Notes: generated by a model not told the origin, from the letters alone. Positions 19,691-31,005 are shown, numbered from the stretch's first letter. The stretch: 64,000 bases of DNA from Leptolyngbyaceae cyanobacterium C42_A2020_001 (GCA_015272515.1 JACYLN010000115.1:62001-126000), one strand, 5' to 3'. Translations and numbers: made by a program.

Positions 19691-21184
19691 ATGAGTTTTG
19701 TAAATGAACGGATTGAAGTTCACTCCTGGCATTGGTGCTATAGGTTGGCGATTATTGGTGTCTCGCTGTCATTTGTAATTCAATGGTTTTTAATTGCAAC
19801 TCTAGGATTTGATGAACGGTTTCTTCTAGTGCCGCCTATCGCTATCTTGGCTGCTTGGTGCTTTGATATTCATTATCACCAACAAGCAGAAACTCAATGG
19901 CAGCTACTTAATGACAGTTTAGAGAATCAGGTTGAAGAACGCGCAGCACGCCTGCAACAAGCGTTAGATTTTGAATCAACCTTGAAGCGAATTACTGATA
20001 AGGTGCGCGATAGCTTAGATGAAAGCCAGATTTTACAAACGGCGGTTCGAGAATTGGCAGAAGGATTGGGAGCAAATGCCTGTCATGCCTCGCTGTATAG
20101 CTTGGAGGAGAACACCGCGCACGTTTGCTACGAATACAATCCTTCGATTTTTTCAACTCGTGGGCAAGTAACTTGGATGCAGGATGCGCCAGAGATTTAC
20201 CAAAGCCTTTTGCGGGGTGAATGCGTGCAGTTTTGCAATCTGATTCGTCATCCGATTCGCGGTCGGGTAACTATGCTTGCCTGCCCTATGTTTGACGACC
20301 AAAATGTTGTGGGTGATCTGTGGCTATTTATTGATAAAGACTATGCGTTTCGAGATTTGGAAATTCGATTAGTGCAACAGGTTGCGAATCAATGCGCGAT
20401 CGCTCTGCGGCAGGCAAATCTTTATCAACATGCTCAGGCACAGGTGAAAACATTAGAGCAAGTGAACTGGTTAAAAGATGATTTTCTCAGCACCGTTTCC
20501 CATGAATTACGAACCCCAGTTTCTAACATGAAAATGTCAATCCATATGTTGGAATTGACTCTAAAGCGTATTCAAACTAAAGATAATTCTATTCAAAAAG
20601 CGACTCAGTATCTGCAAATTCTTAAATACGAGTGCGAACGAGAAATTAGCTTGATCAATGATTTGCTTGATTTGCAGCGACTTGAGGCAGGGCAGCGATC
20701 GCTCGTCCTAGAAACCGTGCAACTACACGTATGGCTAACGCAGATTCTTCAACCCTTTGAAAACCGTGCCCATACTCGGCAACTTGCTCTCTGCCTTAAC
20801 CTTCCTCCCTACGATTTGCCGCCCTTCATTTCTGATTTGGGAGCTGTTGAACGGGTTTTAGCTGAGTTAATGAACAACGCCTGTAAATACACGCCTCCAG
20901 GCGAAACTATTACGATTAGCGTTGATGCCAAACCCGGGATGATGCAATTTTCGGTTCGCAATGTGGGAGTCGAAATTCCTGAGGTTGAGCTACCCCATAT
21001 TTTTAACAAGTTCTATCGAGTACCTAATGCTGACCCCTGGAAACAGGGCGGCACGGGGCTGGGGTTAGCTTTGGTGCAGCGCTTGGTGCAGCATCTTGCA
21101 GGAGAGATTGAGGTGAAGTCGGGCCATAACCAAACAGAATTTATTGTCGAAATTCCCAATCATCTCGCGCGAGTGCCTGCTTAG
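19691..21184 (+). CDS. GAF-domain sensor histidine kinase
   Basis: H-box DDFLSTVSHELRTPVSNMKMSIHML; N-box ELMNNACKYTPPGE; G-box GGTGLGLALVQRLVQHLAGEIEVKS. Confidence 0.93.
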   Translation: MSFVNERIEVHSWHWCYRLAIIGVSLSFVIQWFLIATLGFDERFLLVPPIAILAAWCFDIHYHQQAETQWQLLNDSLENQVEERAARLQQALDFESTLKRITDKVRDSLDESQILQTAVRELAEGLGANACHASLYSLEENTAHVCYEYNPSIFSTRGQVTWMQDAPEIYQSLLRGECVQFCNLIRHPIRGRVTMLACPMFDDQNVVGDLWLFIDKDYAFRDLEIRLVQQVANQCAIALRQANLYQHAQAQVKTLEQVNWLKDDFLSTVSHELRTPVSNMKMSIHMLELTLKRIQTKDNSIQKATQYLQILKYECEREISLINDLLDLQRLEAGQRSLVLETVQLHVWLTQILQPFENRAHTRQLALCLNLPPYDLPPFISDLGAVERVLAELMNNACKYTPPGETITISVDAKPGMMQFSVRNVGVEIPEVELPHIFNKFYRVPNADPWKQGGTGLGLALVQRLVQHLAGEIEVKSGHNQTEFIVEIPNHLARVPA

Positions 21185-21521
21185 GAATGAGAACGAATTA
21201 AAAATGAAAAGTTAAAAGTTCAAAATGGTTTCCAGTAAGGCTTTGCCATTCTTAATTTGACGTTTTGAATGATTCATTGTCCTTAGTCGATCGCAGCTTA
21301 AATTCGCCAAACGTTCAACGTGTGAGGGAGACGCTCACGCACGCAAGAAGCCCGCGCTATGGTTGCTAAACCCCCGCTGCACTGGATGAGTGCCTGCGAG
21401 AACTTGAGCGCGATCGCCCTCACTACAAAAGATTTCCGCTGCTTTTGCAATACAACGTAACGTTTTGCAGGCTGGAAGTCGCATCAGATCGTTTTAGACT
21501 TTTAAGAATTGAGACAAGGTG

Positions 21522-21615
21522 ATCATTGGTAGTGAGTAATCCGTAATGGGTCATTGGTCATTGATGCTCGCACGATTTCCCGTTCCCTATTACCAATTAA
21601 TTACCCATCACCAAG
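21522..21615. repeat. imperfect intergenic inverted repeat upstream of hemB
   Basis: ggtagtgagtaatccgtaatgggtcattgg / ccctattaccaattaattacccatcacc. Confidence 0.4.
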
Positions 21616-21652
21616 TCTCCTTCCATCCCCTTTGAAAGTGCTTTTGAATCCT

Positions 21653-22636
21653 ATGTTTCCAGTCCATCGCCCTCGCCGTCTGCGTAGTCATCCTCAACTG
21701 CGTCGCATGGTGCGTGAAACAGTTCTCACCACCAGCGACCTAATCTACCCGTTGTTTGCAGTTCCCGGAGATGGGATCGCCAATGAAGTGCGATCGATGC
21801 CGGGTGTCTTCCAGCTTTCAGTAGACAAGATTGTGGAAGAAGCCAAGCAGGTGTACGACTTGGGCATTCCTGCCATTATTTTGTTTGGTATTCCTGCCGA
21901 TAAAGATACTGATGCGACTGGAGCCTGGCACGACTGCGGCATTGTGCAAAAAGCTGCCACAGCGGTAAAAGAAGCGGTTCCAGATCTGATTATCCTGGCG
22001 GATACTTGCCTCTGTGAATACACCTCTCATGGTCACTGCGGCTATTTGCAAACGGGCGACTTGACGGGACGAGTGCTGAATGATCCCACTCTGGAATTGC
22101 TGAAGAAAACCGCTGTGTCTCAGGCAAAAGCCGGAGCCGATATCATTGCGCCTTCTGGCATGATGGATGGTTTTGTGCAGGCAATCCGCGAAGGGTTAGA
22201 CGAAGCGGGCTTTCAGGATACGCCGATTATGTCTTACGCAGCGAAGTATGCCTCTGCTTACTACGGTCCGTTTCGGGATGCGGCAGAGTCTGCCCCCCAA
22301 TTTGGCGATCGCCGTACCTATCAAATGGACCCTGGCAACTCTCGCGAAGCCATCAAAGAAATTGAACTCGACATCGCTGAAGGTGCCGATATGCTGATGG
22401 TGAAGCCTGCCCTGTCTTACATGGATATCATCTGGCAGGTGAAGCAAGCTTCCAATCTTCCCGTCGCTGCTTACAACGTATCGGGTGAATACTCGATGGT
22501 GAAAGCCGCTGCCCTTAACGGTTGGGTAGATGAACAAAAAATCGTGATGGAAACCTTGACCAGCTTCAAACGGGCAGGGGCAGACCTGATCCTTACCTAT
22601 CATGCCAAAGATGCCGCTCGCTGGCTGAATGCGTGA
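21653..22636 (+). CDS. hemB: delta-aminolevulinic acid dehydratase (porphobilinogen synthase)
   Basis: [65 protein letters not shown]. Confidence 0.97.
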   Translation: MFPVHRPRRLRSHPQLRRMVRETVLTTSDLIYPLFAVPGDGIANEVRSMPGVFQLSVDKIVEEAKQVYDLGIPAIILFGIPADKDTDATGAWHDCGIVQKAATAVKEAVPDLIILADTCLCEYTSHGHCGYLQTGDLTGRVLNDPTLELLKKTAVSQAKAGADIIAPSGMMDGFVQAIREGLDEAGFQDTPIMSYAAKYASAYYGPFRDAAESAPQFGDRRTYQMDPGNSREAIKEIELDIAEGADMLMVKPALSYMDIIWQVKQASNLPVAAYNVSGEYSMVKAAALNGWVDEQKIVMETLTSFKRAGADLILTYHAKDAARWLNA

Positions 22637-22896
22637 TCACCCCCGATTACATTCGTGCCCATCGCTATTCCAGCCACCACCGCGAAGAAATTTTGGCAAG
22701 CGCCGTTTGTGGTTGCTTCTACTGTCTTGCCCTGTTTCCTCCAGCCAAGATTGAGCGCTGGACAGACCCCTGGGATGGCATTGGGCAAACAGCAATCTGC
22801 CCAGAGTGCGGCATTGATGCAGTGATTGGCTCGGAATCTGGTTACCCAATCCGGCGCGAGTTTTTAGAACAAATGCGATCGCACTGGTTTACCTAG
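22633..22896 (+). CDS. small conserved cysteine-containing protein
   Basis: 4-bp overlap with hem[22 protein letters not shown]...[21 protein letters not shown]. Confidence 0.8.
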   Translation: MITPDYIRAHRYSSHHREEILASAVCGCFYCLALFPPAKIERWTDPWDGIGQTAICPECGIDAVIGSESGYPIRREFLEQMRSHWFT

Positions 22897-22899
22897 CGC

Positions 22900-23388
22900 T
22901 TATTGAGAGGGATATCCCGCACTTTCACAATAAAGGGGTAACGTGTTTCGCCGACTGCATTGTAGAGACACGCTGGTATAAATTACCAGTGCCATTACAC
23001 AATAGGTTCCAAGCAACAGCAGCACTGCCTGATGCTGTTTATCGTGCTTGAACAGATTCACCCCCCAGAAACTGCCTGCGATCGCCCCTCCAATTGCGCC
23101 AATCGGTAAGGTCACCGTCGCGATAAACATGATGATAATGCCGCCGTATGCGCCGCCTCCCACAATCCCTGGGGTGGCGTAAATTGGCAACATCGTAAGC
23201 AGCATCGTACCGAAGAAACTCCCCGCGATCGCGGGGAGAATTGTTCGCTTCATTTGCTTGCGAAAAGCTCCAATGATTGAACCCACCACCGTGCCAATCA
23301 CAATGGCGATCGGTACACTCCAAAGCGTACTGCCCAACAAACCGGGCAAAATAATATTTCCAAACAGTTCAGGATTCAGAATTCTCAA
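22900..23388 (-). CDS. membrane protein with glycine-rich transmembrane segments
   Basis: 162 aa with repeated Gly-rich hydrophobic segments (VIGTVVGSIIGAF, GIVGGGAYGGIIIMFIATV, IGAIGGAIAGSFWG). Confidence 0.7.
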   Translation of the reverse strand: MRILNPELFGNIILPGLLGSTLWSVPIAIVIGTVVGSIIGAFRKQMKRTILPAIAGSFFGTMLLTMLPIYATPGIVGGGAYGGIIIMFIATVTLPIGAIGGAIAGSFWGVNLFKHDKQHQAVLLLLGTYCVMALVIYTSVSLQCSRRNTLPLYCESAGYPSQ

Positions 23389-23545
23389 CAGCGTAACCGA
23401 GATAATAATTTACTACCAGCCAACATAACACCGCCCTCCTAGAGTTGAACCCGAAGCCATTTGAAGCTTCATCAACCTGCTACTGATTACCCATTACCGA
23501 CTCAAATTGTTATTCTCAATCAGTGGAAGTTTTGGCCTGAAAACC

Positions 23546-24538
23546 ATGTCACTCATCACTGTTTTGCCAGAAGGGTTGTATTGCGAGCAGGGCGAATTCT
23601 TCATCGATCCGTGGCGAGGTGTGGATACCGCTCTCATCACCCATGCCCATTCGGACCACGCTCGGTCTGGTTCCAGCCACTACCTTGCCACCCAAATTTC
23701 AGAAGGCATTTTGAAAAAGCGCCTGGGAGAAGGCATTGACCTGCGGGGTGTGGAATATGGCGAAAAAATTAAGCTGGGAAACGTGTGGGTGTCTTTCCAT
23801 CCGGCGGGTCACGTCCTCGGTTCTGCCCAAATTCGCGTGGAACACAAGGATGAAGTGTGGGTGGTTTCCGGTGACTATAAACGCTGTTACGATCCCACCT
23901 GTGCCCTGTTTGAAGTCGTCCCCTGCGACACCTTTATCACAGAAGCAACGTTTGGCTTGCCGATTTATCAATGGCAGTCGGGGCAGGAAGTTTGTCGGCA
24001 GATTTATGAATGGTGGCAGAGCGATCGCGATCGTCCATCCATTCTTTTCTGTTACGCCTTTGGCAAAGCTCAACGGATTCTGGCAGAACTGCGAAAGTTC
24101 ACCGATCAACCCGTTTATGTGCATGGTGCCGTCCATGTGCTGACTGAGATTTACCGCCAGGTGGGTGTAGAAATGGTCGAAACCATTCCCGCCTCCGAAA
24201 AACCCCGTGACTACAAATTCAAAGGTGACCTGATCCTGGCTCCTCCCTCCGGGCATCGTTCTAGCTGGATGAAACGCTTTCAACAACCCCAAACAGCTTT
24301 TGCCTCTGGCTGGATGGCAGTACGCGGAGCCAGACGCAGACGGGGATATGAACGGGGTTTCGTCCTTTCTGATCATGCCGATTGGCAAGGTTTGGTGAAC
24401 ACGGCGCTGCAAACCAGAGCCAAAACGGTTTATGTGACGCACGGACAAAGCGATGTTCTTTCACGTTATCTCAGCGAAACGTTGGAGATTAATGCCCTAC
24501 CGTTGAAAACTCTATTTGAAGGCGAAAGCGATATTTGA
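23546..24538 (+). CDS. ligase-associated DNA exonuclease (metallo-beta-lactamase/CPSF-like)
   Basis: GLYCEQGEFFIDPWRGVDTALITHAHSDHARSGSSHYLAT; FHPAGHVLGSAQIRVEH; WVVSGDYK. Confidence 0.9.
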   Translation: MSLITVLPEGLYCEQGEFFIDPWRGVDTALITHAHSDHARSGSSHYLATQISEGILKKRLGEGIDLRGVEYGEKIKLGNVWVSFHPAGHVLGSAQIRVEHKDEVWVVSGDYKRCYDPTCALFEVVPCDTFITEATFGLPIYQWQSGQEVCRQIYEWWQSDRDRPSILFCYAFGKAQRILAELRKFTDQPVYVHGAVHVLTEIYRQVGVEMVETIPASEKPRDYKFKGDLILAPPSGHRSSWMKRFQQPQTAFASGWMAVRGARRRRGYERGFVLSDHADWQGLVNTALQTRAKTVYVTHGQSDVLSRYLSETLEINALPLKTLFEGESDI

Positions 24539-24594
24539 TCGGGCGGGACGGGTGCTATTCTCAAAAAGCTGATTGTGATTGGCCTGATTCACTG

Positions 24595-25386
24595 ATGAAA
24601 ATTGCCACCTGGAACGTCAACTCCATTCGGACTCGCCTGGGTCATGTGGTCAACTGGCTGACCGAGAATCCCGTGGAGGTGCTGTGTCTGCAAGAAACCA
24701 AAGTGGTAGACGATAAGTTTCCTCAGGAAGCGTTTACCGAATTGGGCTATCAGGCTTACATTTTTGGGCAACCCAGCTACAACGGTGTGGCAATTCTCAG
24801 CAAACTGCCCATGAGTGATGTCAGCATGGGGTTTTCTGCCATTTTGGGCGAAGCGGTTGCCGAATTCGATGCTCAAAAGCGGGTGATTACAGGCATTGTC
24901 AACGACATTCGGATTGTAAATTTGTACGTGCCCAATGGATCGAGCGTGGGCAGTGAGAAGTATGTGTACAAGCTGAAATGGCTTTCCATTCTACATGATT
25001 ATTTGCAGGCACTGCTACAAGAACCAAATCATCTCCTGATGTGTGGCGACTTCAATGTTGCCTTAGAAGATATTGACATTCACAATCCCAAAGGGCGAGA
25101 AACCGAGGTGATGGCGACAGATGCCGAACGGTTTGCGTTGAAAGCGGTGTTAGACTTGGGCGTTGCGGATGTGTTTCGGAAGTTCACCACTGAGGGTGGA
25201 CACTTTAGCTGGTGGGATTACCGGGCGGCATCGTTTCGGCGAGATGCAGGCTGGCGGATTGACCACATTTACCTGACTCCCCAGCTTTACGAGATTGCGA
25301 TCGCCTGCACAATTGACAAAACCCCTCGCAAACTAGAGCAACCCAGCGACCACACACCAGTAGTTGTGGAACTCTCCGCTTCATAA
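24595..25386 (+). CDS. xthA: exodeoxyribonuclease III
   Basis: MKIATWNVNSIRTRLGHVVNWLTENPVEVLCLQETKVVDDKFP; LLMCGDFNVALEDIDIHNP; GWRIDHIYLTP; PSDHTPVVVEL. Confidence 0.96.
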   Translation: MKIATWNVNSIRTRLGHVVNWLTENPVEVLCLQETKVVDDKFPQEAFTELGYQAYIFGQPSYNGVAILSKLPMSDVSMGFSAILGEAVAEFDAQKRVITGIVNDIRIVNLYVPNGSSVGSEKYVYKLKWLSILHDYLQALLQEPNHLLMCGDFNVALEDIDIHNPKGRETEVMATDAERFALKAVLDLGVADVFRKFTTEGGHFSWWDYRAASFRRDAGWRIDHIYLTPQLYEIAIACTIDKTPRKLEQPSDHTPVVVELSAS

Positions 25387-25396
25387 TGGTATTGAA

Positions 25397-25467
25397 AGCG
25401 GGCAGCGAGAATCGAACTCGCATCAATAGCTTGGAAGGCTATGGTTTTACCACTAAACTATGCCCGC
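25397..25467 (-). tRNA. tRNA-Gly (anticodon TCC)
   Basis: gcgggca-tagtttagtggtaaaaccatagccttccaagctattgatgcgagttcgattctcgc-tgcccgc; complete cloverleaf. Confidence 0.95.
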
Positions 25468-25518
25468 AAAGGTTTGCTCAACAGAAAACACACGTTAAGC
25501 ATTCACTACATTAACATA

Positions 25519-26577
25519 CTAATTGGCTTTACCTACAACTTTGAGGGTGAGTTGTACTTTGAGGTTGCTGGGATCGGCGTATCCCGCGATCGCAGTTTCA
25601 GGAATCGATCGCCATGTTTTCAGCGCACAAACTGCAAGCGCATCATAACTGTTGTTTCCGCTAGAGTTTTGCACACTAACTGGAGTGGCTTTTGTAAAGC
25701 GACCTGTCTCATCCAGAGAAACACTCAACACAACGGGCTGATTAAATTCTCGCAGCGCTTCTGGTAGCAGCAAGCACTGGCTACTACTAGAAGTCAGGGT
25801 TTTTGTGAGTTGTTCCTGGTTCCGAACGGGACTTTCACTGGCATCACTTAATTCTGGATTAGATAAGCGATCGCCCGACTCTGGAAGAATCTTCAATTCA
25901 GCCAAAAACTGAGTTGGGAGCGGCTTTTGATCAAGAACAAACGACCTGGTTGGAGCGTTGGCGAGCGTTTCAGGGCGGCTTCTACTGGGATCTGGGACAT
26001 TTGGCACACTAGGCAATAGCACACCAGATGTTACAGGGTCATCGGAGGGTGACAGGGGGGCAACAGGAGCAGACACATTGGTAGATTCTGACTGAGAATG
26101 GCTGGCTGAGCCAGTTTCTTCTGCTGACGTTTGATCGTGTGGCTGACGATTGAATGGGGCTGCCGGAGGAGGCGTAACTTTCGATGGAGACTTGGGTGAC
26201 ACCTTAGACGAAGGACGCGATCGCGGCTTGGTTGATGCGTAAGAAATGGCATCCCTCGCCAGTGAGGTGGTGGAGGCAGATAACCGAGAAGTCTGGTTTG
26301 ATGATGTGGATGGAGTCGTCTGAGCCAATGCCTGCTTTACTCTAGTAGACTTCCGCTTCAAAGCACTTGAAGCGGAAGGGCGACTCACAAAACTTACTGA
26401 AATGGGTGTAAACGCTGCCTGTACTGGTTTCATTGGCTGTAGAGCACGTTGAAAGCTAAGTGCACCCACGCCATTGATGACCAACGAACCCGCCAGCACA
26501 GCAATCCATAAAATGGGTGGATCGGTGTGCCGCCGCGGTTTGAGGTTTGGAGGTTGCTGAACAGGAGCAGTAATCAT
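25519..26577 (-). CDS. TonB-like C-terminal domain protein with one TM helix and Ser/Pro-rich periplasmic linker
   Basis: PPILWIAVLAGSLVINGVGAL TM; C-term PVVLSVSLDETGRFTKATPVSVQNSSGNNSYDALAVCALKTWRS. Confidence 0.75.
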   Translation of the reverse strand: MITAPVQQPPNLKPRRHTDPPILWIAVLAGSLVINGVGALSFQRALQPMKPVQAAFTPISVSFVSRPSASSALKRKSTRVKQALAQTTPSTSSNQTSRLSASTTSLARDAISYASTKPRSRPSSKVSPKSPSKVTPPPAAPFNRQPHDQTSAEETGSASHSQSESTNVSAPVAPLSPSDDPVTSGVLLPSVPNVPDPSRSRPETLANAPTRSFVLDQKPLPTQFLAELKILPESGDRLSNPELSDASESPVRNQEQLTKTLTSSSSQCLLLPEALREFNQPVVLSVSLDETGRFTKATPVSVQNSSGNNSYDALAVCALKTWRSIPETAIAGYADPSNLKVQLTLKVVGKAN

Positions 26578-26738
26578 TCAGTAAGACTGCATAATGTGAG
26601 TTTTAAGACAGTGTGAATTGAACAGATCCTAACTAAAGGTGAAGCTTGGCTGATAATTTTCAACTTTTCATCAATCCAGCGGAATAATTAACTTAACTTC
26701 CATCGACATTTTTGCAATCAGGGATAGGGGAGTTCGCT

Positions 26739-27629
26739 ATGTCACCACAACTTGAGATCTGGAGAACACAAGCATTTAAGCGATTAACTGACTTAATTTC
26801 TGATATGAAAGGGGATACCAATGCACACGATGCCCTAGTAGACGGATTAGTGCGATCGCTGAGTAAATTGCCTGCCTGTCCACCTGATAAACCTGCTTAC
26901 ATCGGTATTTTTTCCGTCCAAGATGCTGCCACAGGTCGTCAAAAAGCGGTTGAGCGCTTGCGAGTGCTAGCGACGACGCTCAACGGTGACCTGTGCCCGG
27001 CAGATGGCATGGTGGATGATGTGATTCGGGTTCTCAGCAATTTGCCTAAGCGCCCTGCCGATAAGCAACCCTATGGCAGCTTATTTCCAGAAATCAAAAT
27101 GAAATTTCTGACGGCAAAAGAGTTGCTGGCCATCGCGCCCGAAGCTTCCAGCGATCGAGTCAGCAAACTCGCTCCTGAACTCAACCGCACCATGATCGAG
27201 TTCGATATCACAACCCCCCTACGGCAAGCACACTTCCTGGCACAGCTTGCTCACGAATCCGATCGTTTCAACGCACTGGAAGAATACGCCTCCGGAGAGG
27301 ATTACGAATGGCGCGACGACCTGGGCAATGTCTATCCCGGTGATGGGGTACGTTTCAAAGGACGAGGCTTGATTCAGGTGACTGGGCGGATAAACTACCG
27401 CGACTGTGGACGAGCACTGGGTGTTGATCTGGTGGCAAATCCCAAACGCCTGTCTGATGCGGATTTGGCGGCTCGTAGTGCAGGCTGGTTTTGGAGCAAA
27501 AATAAACTGAATCCTGATGCTGATCGCGACGATGTGGAAACTGTGACTCGCGTGATTAACGGCGGCTTGAATGGTTTTGAAGATCGGGTACAACTGCTGA
27601 AAAGAGCCAAAAAAGTATTGGGGGTGTAG
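26739..27629 (+). CDS. glycoside hydrolase family 19-like lysozyme/chitinase with two N-terminal repeats
   Basis: [79 protein letters not shown]. Confidence 0.9.
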   Translation: MSPQLEIWRTQAFKRLTDLISDMKGDTNAHDALVDGLVRSLSKLPACPPDKPAYIGIFSVQDAATGRQKAVERLRVLATTLNGDLCPADGMVDDVIRVLSNLPKRPADKQPYGSLFPEIKMKFLTAKELLAIAPEASSDRVSKLAPELNRTMIEFDITTPLRQAHFLAQLAHESDRFNALEEYASGEDYEWRDDLGNVYPGDGVRFKGRGLIQVTGRINYRDCGRALGVDLVANPKRLSDADLAARSAGWFWSKNKLNPDADRDDVETVTRVINGGLNGFEDRVQLLKRAKKVLGV

Positions 27630-27764
27630 GCTTGGGAAAAGTGCAACACAAACATTTTCAGCTAGTTGTTTTGTAGTAGAAGGGGATTCATCCAATCGGC
27701 TGAATCTCAATCGGTTATCTTTGTGCGTCAATAGTGGCACTCCTACCCACCCTATCAACCAATC

Positions 27765-28532
27765 ATGAATGCATCGCTTCGGTCGTTAGGCGTTCCACCC
27801 AATGCTTGGGCTGTCGATAGCGCGATCGCCGATATCTCTCGTCCGCCTCTGCCTCCCCGGCTCGTTACCATCCCCACGGAGACCAAAACACTGCGACTGG
27901 ATTTGGCAAAAACAGCGCTTCTTGTCATTGATATGCAAAATGATTTTTGCCATCCCGATGGCTGGTTGGCAAGTATTGGAGTGGATGTCAATCCTGCCCG
28001 TACTCCAATCCAGCCGTTGCAAGTGGTTCTCCCTGCGTTACGGACTGTTCGGGTGTCTATCATTTGGGTCAACTGGGGAAACCGACCCGATTTGCTCAAC
28101 ATTGGTGCTGCTACTCGCCATGTCTATAACCCCACTGGCGAAGGTGTTGGCTTGGGTGATCCCCTGCCTGCCAACGGTGCTCCAGTGTTGCAAAAAGACA
28201 GTTGGGCAGCAGCCGTGGTGGATGAACTGGAGCAGAAACCCGAAGATGTAAAGGTTGATAAATATCGGATGAGTGGCTTTTGGGATACGCCTCTCGATAG
28301 TATCTTGAAGAACCTGGGATGCACGACTCTATTATTTGCAGGGGTAAATGCCGATCAATGTGTGATGGCAACGCTGCAAGATGCTAACTTTCTCAACTAT
28401 GATTGCATTTTACTGAAAGACTGTACTGCCACCACCTCCCCTGACTACTGCTGGCTGGCAACCCTTTACAACGTCAAGCAATGCTTTGGATTTGTGACCG
28501 ATTCGACCGCCGTTCTCAGTGCGATTAAGTAA
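27765..28532 (+). CDS. isochorismatase-family cysteine hydrolase
   Basis: KTALLVIDMQNDFCHPDGWLAS; MSGFWDTPLDSILKNLGCTTLLFAGVNADQCVMATLQDANFLNYD. Confidence 0.92.
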   Translation: MNASLRSLGVPPNAWAVDSAIADISRPPLPPRLVTIPTETKTLRLDLAKTALLVIDMQNDFCHPDGWLASIGVDVNPARTPIQPLQVVLPALRTVRVSIIWVNWGNRPDLLNIGAATRHVYNPTGEGVGLGDPLPANGAPVLQKDSWAAAVVDELEQKPEDVKVDKYRMSGFWDTPLDSILKNLGCTTLLFAGVNADQCVMATLQDANFLNYDCILLKDCTATTSPDYCWLATLYNVKQCFGFVTDSTAVLSAIK

Positions 28533-28543
28533 GAGGTTTTACC

Positions 28544-28993
28544 ATGAATTCATCTAGCTGCGTGATTCCGGTTGTCAAGTCTCCAACCGATTATCAGGCG
28601 TTTCGGATCAGTGCTCAAGATACGAATCGTCTCGCAATTGTGTTTGATCCGCAATCTGCCAATATGTCGCTTACCTTATGCGTGGAAATTTTTGACGTGG
28701 GGGGACGAACGCCGCCCAACCGTCACCAGCTTGCGGTAGAAATGTTTTTTGTGTTGAAGGGAGAAGGCACCGCCACCTGTGACGGTAAAACAGTACCCAT
28801 TCGGGCAGGGGATAGTATTTTGGTGCCGCCAACCGGGATTCATGAAATTTCCAATACAGGGAGCGATCGCCTCTATGCCCTCTGCTTTATGGTGCCAAAT
28901 GAAGATTTTGCCGAGCTAATTCGCAGTGGCGTTCCCGTTGAATTGGACGAGGAAGATTTGGCTGTGCTGCGCCGAGCACCCGTGTTTCGTTAG
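28544..28993 (+). CDS. cupin-domain protein
   Basis: NRHQLAVEMFFVLKGEGTATCDGKTVPIRAGDSILVPPTGIHEISNTGSDRL. Confidence 0.9.
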   Translation: MNSSSCVIPVVKSPTDYQAFRISAQDTNRLAIVFDPQSANMSLTLCVEIFDVGGRTPPNRHQLAVEMFFVLKGEGTATCDGKTVPIRAGDSILVPPTGIHEISNTGSDRLYALCFMVPNEDFAELIRSGVPVELDEEDLAVLRRAPVFR

Positions 28994-29009
28994 GTAGCCT
29001 AGTTGACCT

Positions 29010-29044
29010 GAAAAAACAAAAGGGTGGGCACAAGACCCACCCTT
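29010..29044 (-). terminator. Rho-independent terminator of dnaK
   Basis: aagggtggg-cacaaga-cccaccctt perfect stem; minus strand continues TTTTGTTTTTT. Confidence 0.8.
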
Positions 29045-29106
29045 AGAGGGATTATTGGAAATGTGGCAATGCCCTTTTGGGGGCGATCGCCTCTTTTCCT
29101 GAATTC

Positions 29107-31005
29107 CTACTTGCTGTCAACAAAGTCAGCATCAATCACGTCATCATTATTGCCAGTCGTAGAGCCATCGGCTGAATAGTCTTGGGTGGCACTACCAGAT
29201 GCATTGGCATTGGCGTAGATTGCTTGTCCCACTTGCATTAGGGCTTGTTGCAGATCATTGGTGAGCGACTTCATCTGGTCGTAGTTGTCCTGGTTGATTG
29301 CCTCACGCAGAGACTTCACCAGTTCTTCCACCCGGGCTTTTTCAGCCGCAGGTACTTGACCATTCAACTCGCCCAACTGTTTTTCAGCCTGGTATGCCAG
29401 AGAGTCAGCAGTGTTCTTGGTGTCTACTTGCTCACGCCGCTGGCGATCAGCATCCGCGTTACGTTCTGCTTCCTTCACCATCCGTTCCACATCGCTCTTA
29501 TCCAGCGTCGAAGCACCTGTAATGGTAATGGATTGCACCTTGCCCGTACCCCGATCTTTCGCAGAGACAGACAGAATCCCGTTGGCATCAATGTCAAAAG
29601 TCACTTCGATTTGAGGTACTCCACGAGGAGCCGCTGGAATGCCATCCAAACGGAAGGTGCCCAGGCTCTTGTTGTCGTTCGCCATTTCCCGTTCCCCTTG
29701 CAGCACATGGATTTCAACATTCGTTTGTCCATCCACTGCCGTCGAGAACACTTCAGACTTCTTCGCTGGAATCGTGGTATTGCGCGGGATGATGCGAGTC
29801 ATGACACCACCGAGCGTTTCCACTCCCAGAGAGAGCGGAGTCACATCCAGCAACAGCATGTCGGTAACTTCACCCGTCAGCACACCCGCTTGCACTGCCG
29901 CACCTACTGCCACCACTTCATCCGGGTTAACCGTCATGTTTGGCTCTTTGCCCGTCAGGCGGCGCACGAGATCTTGAACGGCAGGAATGCGGGTAGAACC
30001 TCCAACCAGAACCACCTCATCAATATCAGATGCGCTGAGTTTGGCATCGCGAATTGCTTGCTCCACCGGAACCCGGCAACGCTCTAACAGGTCAAAGCAC
30101 ATTTTTTCAAATTCGGCACGGGTTAGCGTCAAGTCGATGTGCTTGGGGCCATCCTGCGTAGCGGTAATGAAGGGCAGGTTGATTGTGGTTTGAGTGGAAC
30201 TGGAGAGTTCAATCTTGGCTTTTTCGGCCGCTTCCGTCAGGCGTTGCAGTGCTTGCTTGTCTTTTCGCAGGTCAATGCCTTCGTTGCGCTTGAACTGTTC
30301 TGCCAGCCAATCCACAATTTTCTTGTCAAAGTCGTCGCCGCCCAGGTGCGTATCGCCACTGGTTGATTTTACTTCCACCACGCCATCGCCAACTTCTAGC
30401 AAAGACACGTCGAACGTACCACCACCCAAGTCAAATACGAGGATGGTTTCGTTATTCTTCTTATCCAACCCATATGCCAAAGCGGCGGCGGTTGGTTCGT
30501 TGACAATCCGTAGCACATCGATCCCGGCAATCTTGCCAGCATCTTTGGTTGCTTGCCGTTGGGAGTCGTTGAAGTAAGCCGGAACGGTGATCACCGCTTG
30601 GGTCACTTTTTCACCCAGGTATTTGCTGGCATCGTCTACCAGTTTACGCAGCACTTGAGCTGAGATTTCTTCGGGCGCAAACTTTTTGCTAACAGCAGGA
30701 GCATTGAGCTTCACATTACTGCCTTCGCTCTCCACTTTGTATGCCACTTGCTTGGCTTCTTCATTGATTTCGTCGTACTTCCGCCCAATGAAGCGCTTGA
30801 CGGAATAGAAGGTGTTTTCTGGGTTCATCACTGCTTGCCGCTTGGCGATTTGCCCGACCAGGCGATCGCCATTCTTGGCAAATGCCACAACCGAGGGAGT
30901 TGTGCGTCCGCCCTCAGCATTGGCAATGACAATGGGTTGTCCACCTTCCATCACTGCCACAACGGAATTGGTTGTTCCCAAGTCAATCCCAACTACTTTA
31001 GCCAT
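29107..31005 (-). CDS. dnaK: molecular chaperone DnaK (Hsp70)
   Basis: [42 protein letters not shown]; full-length 632 aa. Confidence 0.99.
   Translation of the reverse strand: MAKVVGIDLGTTNSVVAVMEGGQPIVIANAEGGRTTPSVVAFAKNGDRLVGQIAKRQAVMNPENTFYSVKRFIGRKYDEINEEAKQVAYKVESEGSNVKLNAPAVSKKFAPEEISAQVLRKLVDDASKYLGEKVTQAVITVPAYFNDSQRQATKDAGKIAGIDVLRIVNEPTAAALAYGLDKKNNETILVFDLGGGTFDVSLLEVGDGVVEVKSTSGDTHLGGDDFDKKIVDWLAEQFKRNEGIDLRKDKQALQRLTEAAEKAKIELSSSTQTTINLPFITATQDGPKHIDLTLTRAEFEKMCFDLLERCRVPVEQAIRDAKLSASDIDEVVLVGGSTRIPAVQDLVRRLTGKEPNMTVNPDEVVAVGAAVQAGVLTGEVTDMLLLDVTPLSLGVETLGGVMTRIIPRNTTIPAKKSEVFSTAVDGQTNVEIHVLQGEREMANDNKSLGTFRLDGIPAAPRGVPQIEVTFDIDANGILSVSAKDRGTGKVQSITITGASTLDKSDVERMVKEAERNADADRQRREQVDTKNTADSLAYQAEKQLGELNGQVPAAEKARVEELVKSLREAINQDNYDQMKSLTNDLQQALMQVGQAIYANANASGSATQDYSADGSTTGNNDDVIDADFVDSK

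Noticed and set aside
23699-24448. 249-aa minus-strand ORF
   Set aside because: Antisense shadow of the ligase-associated exonuclease.
29245-30087. 280-aa plus-strand ORF
   Set aside because: Shadow ORF antisense to dnaK, low-plausibility composition (His/Arg/Phe-rich).
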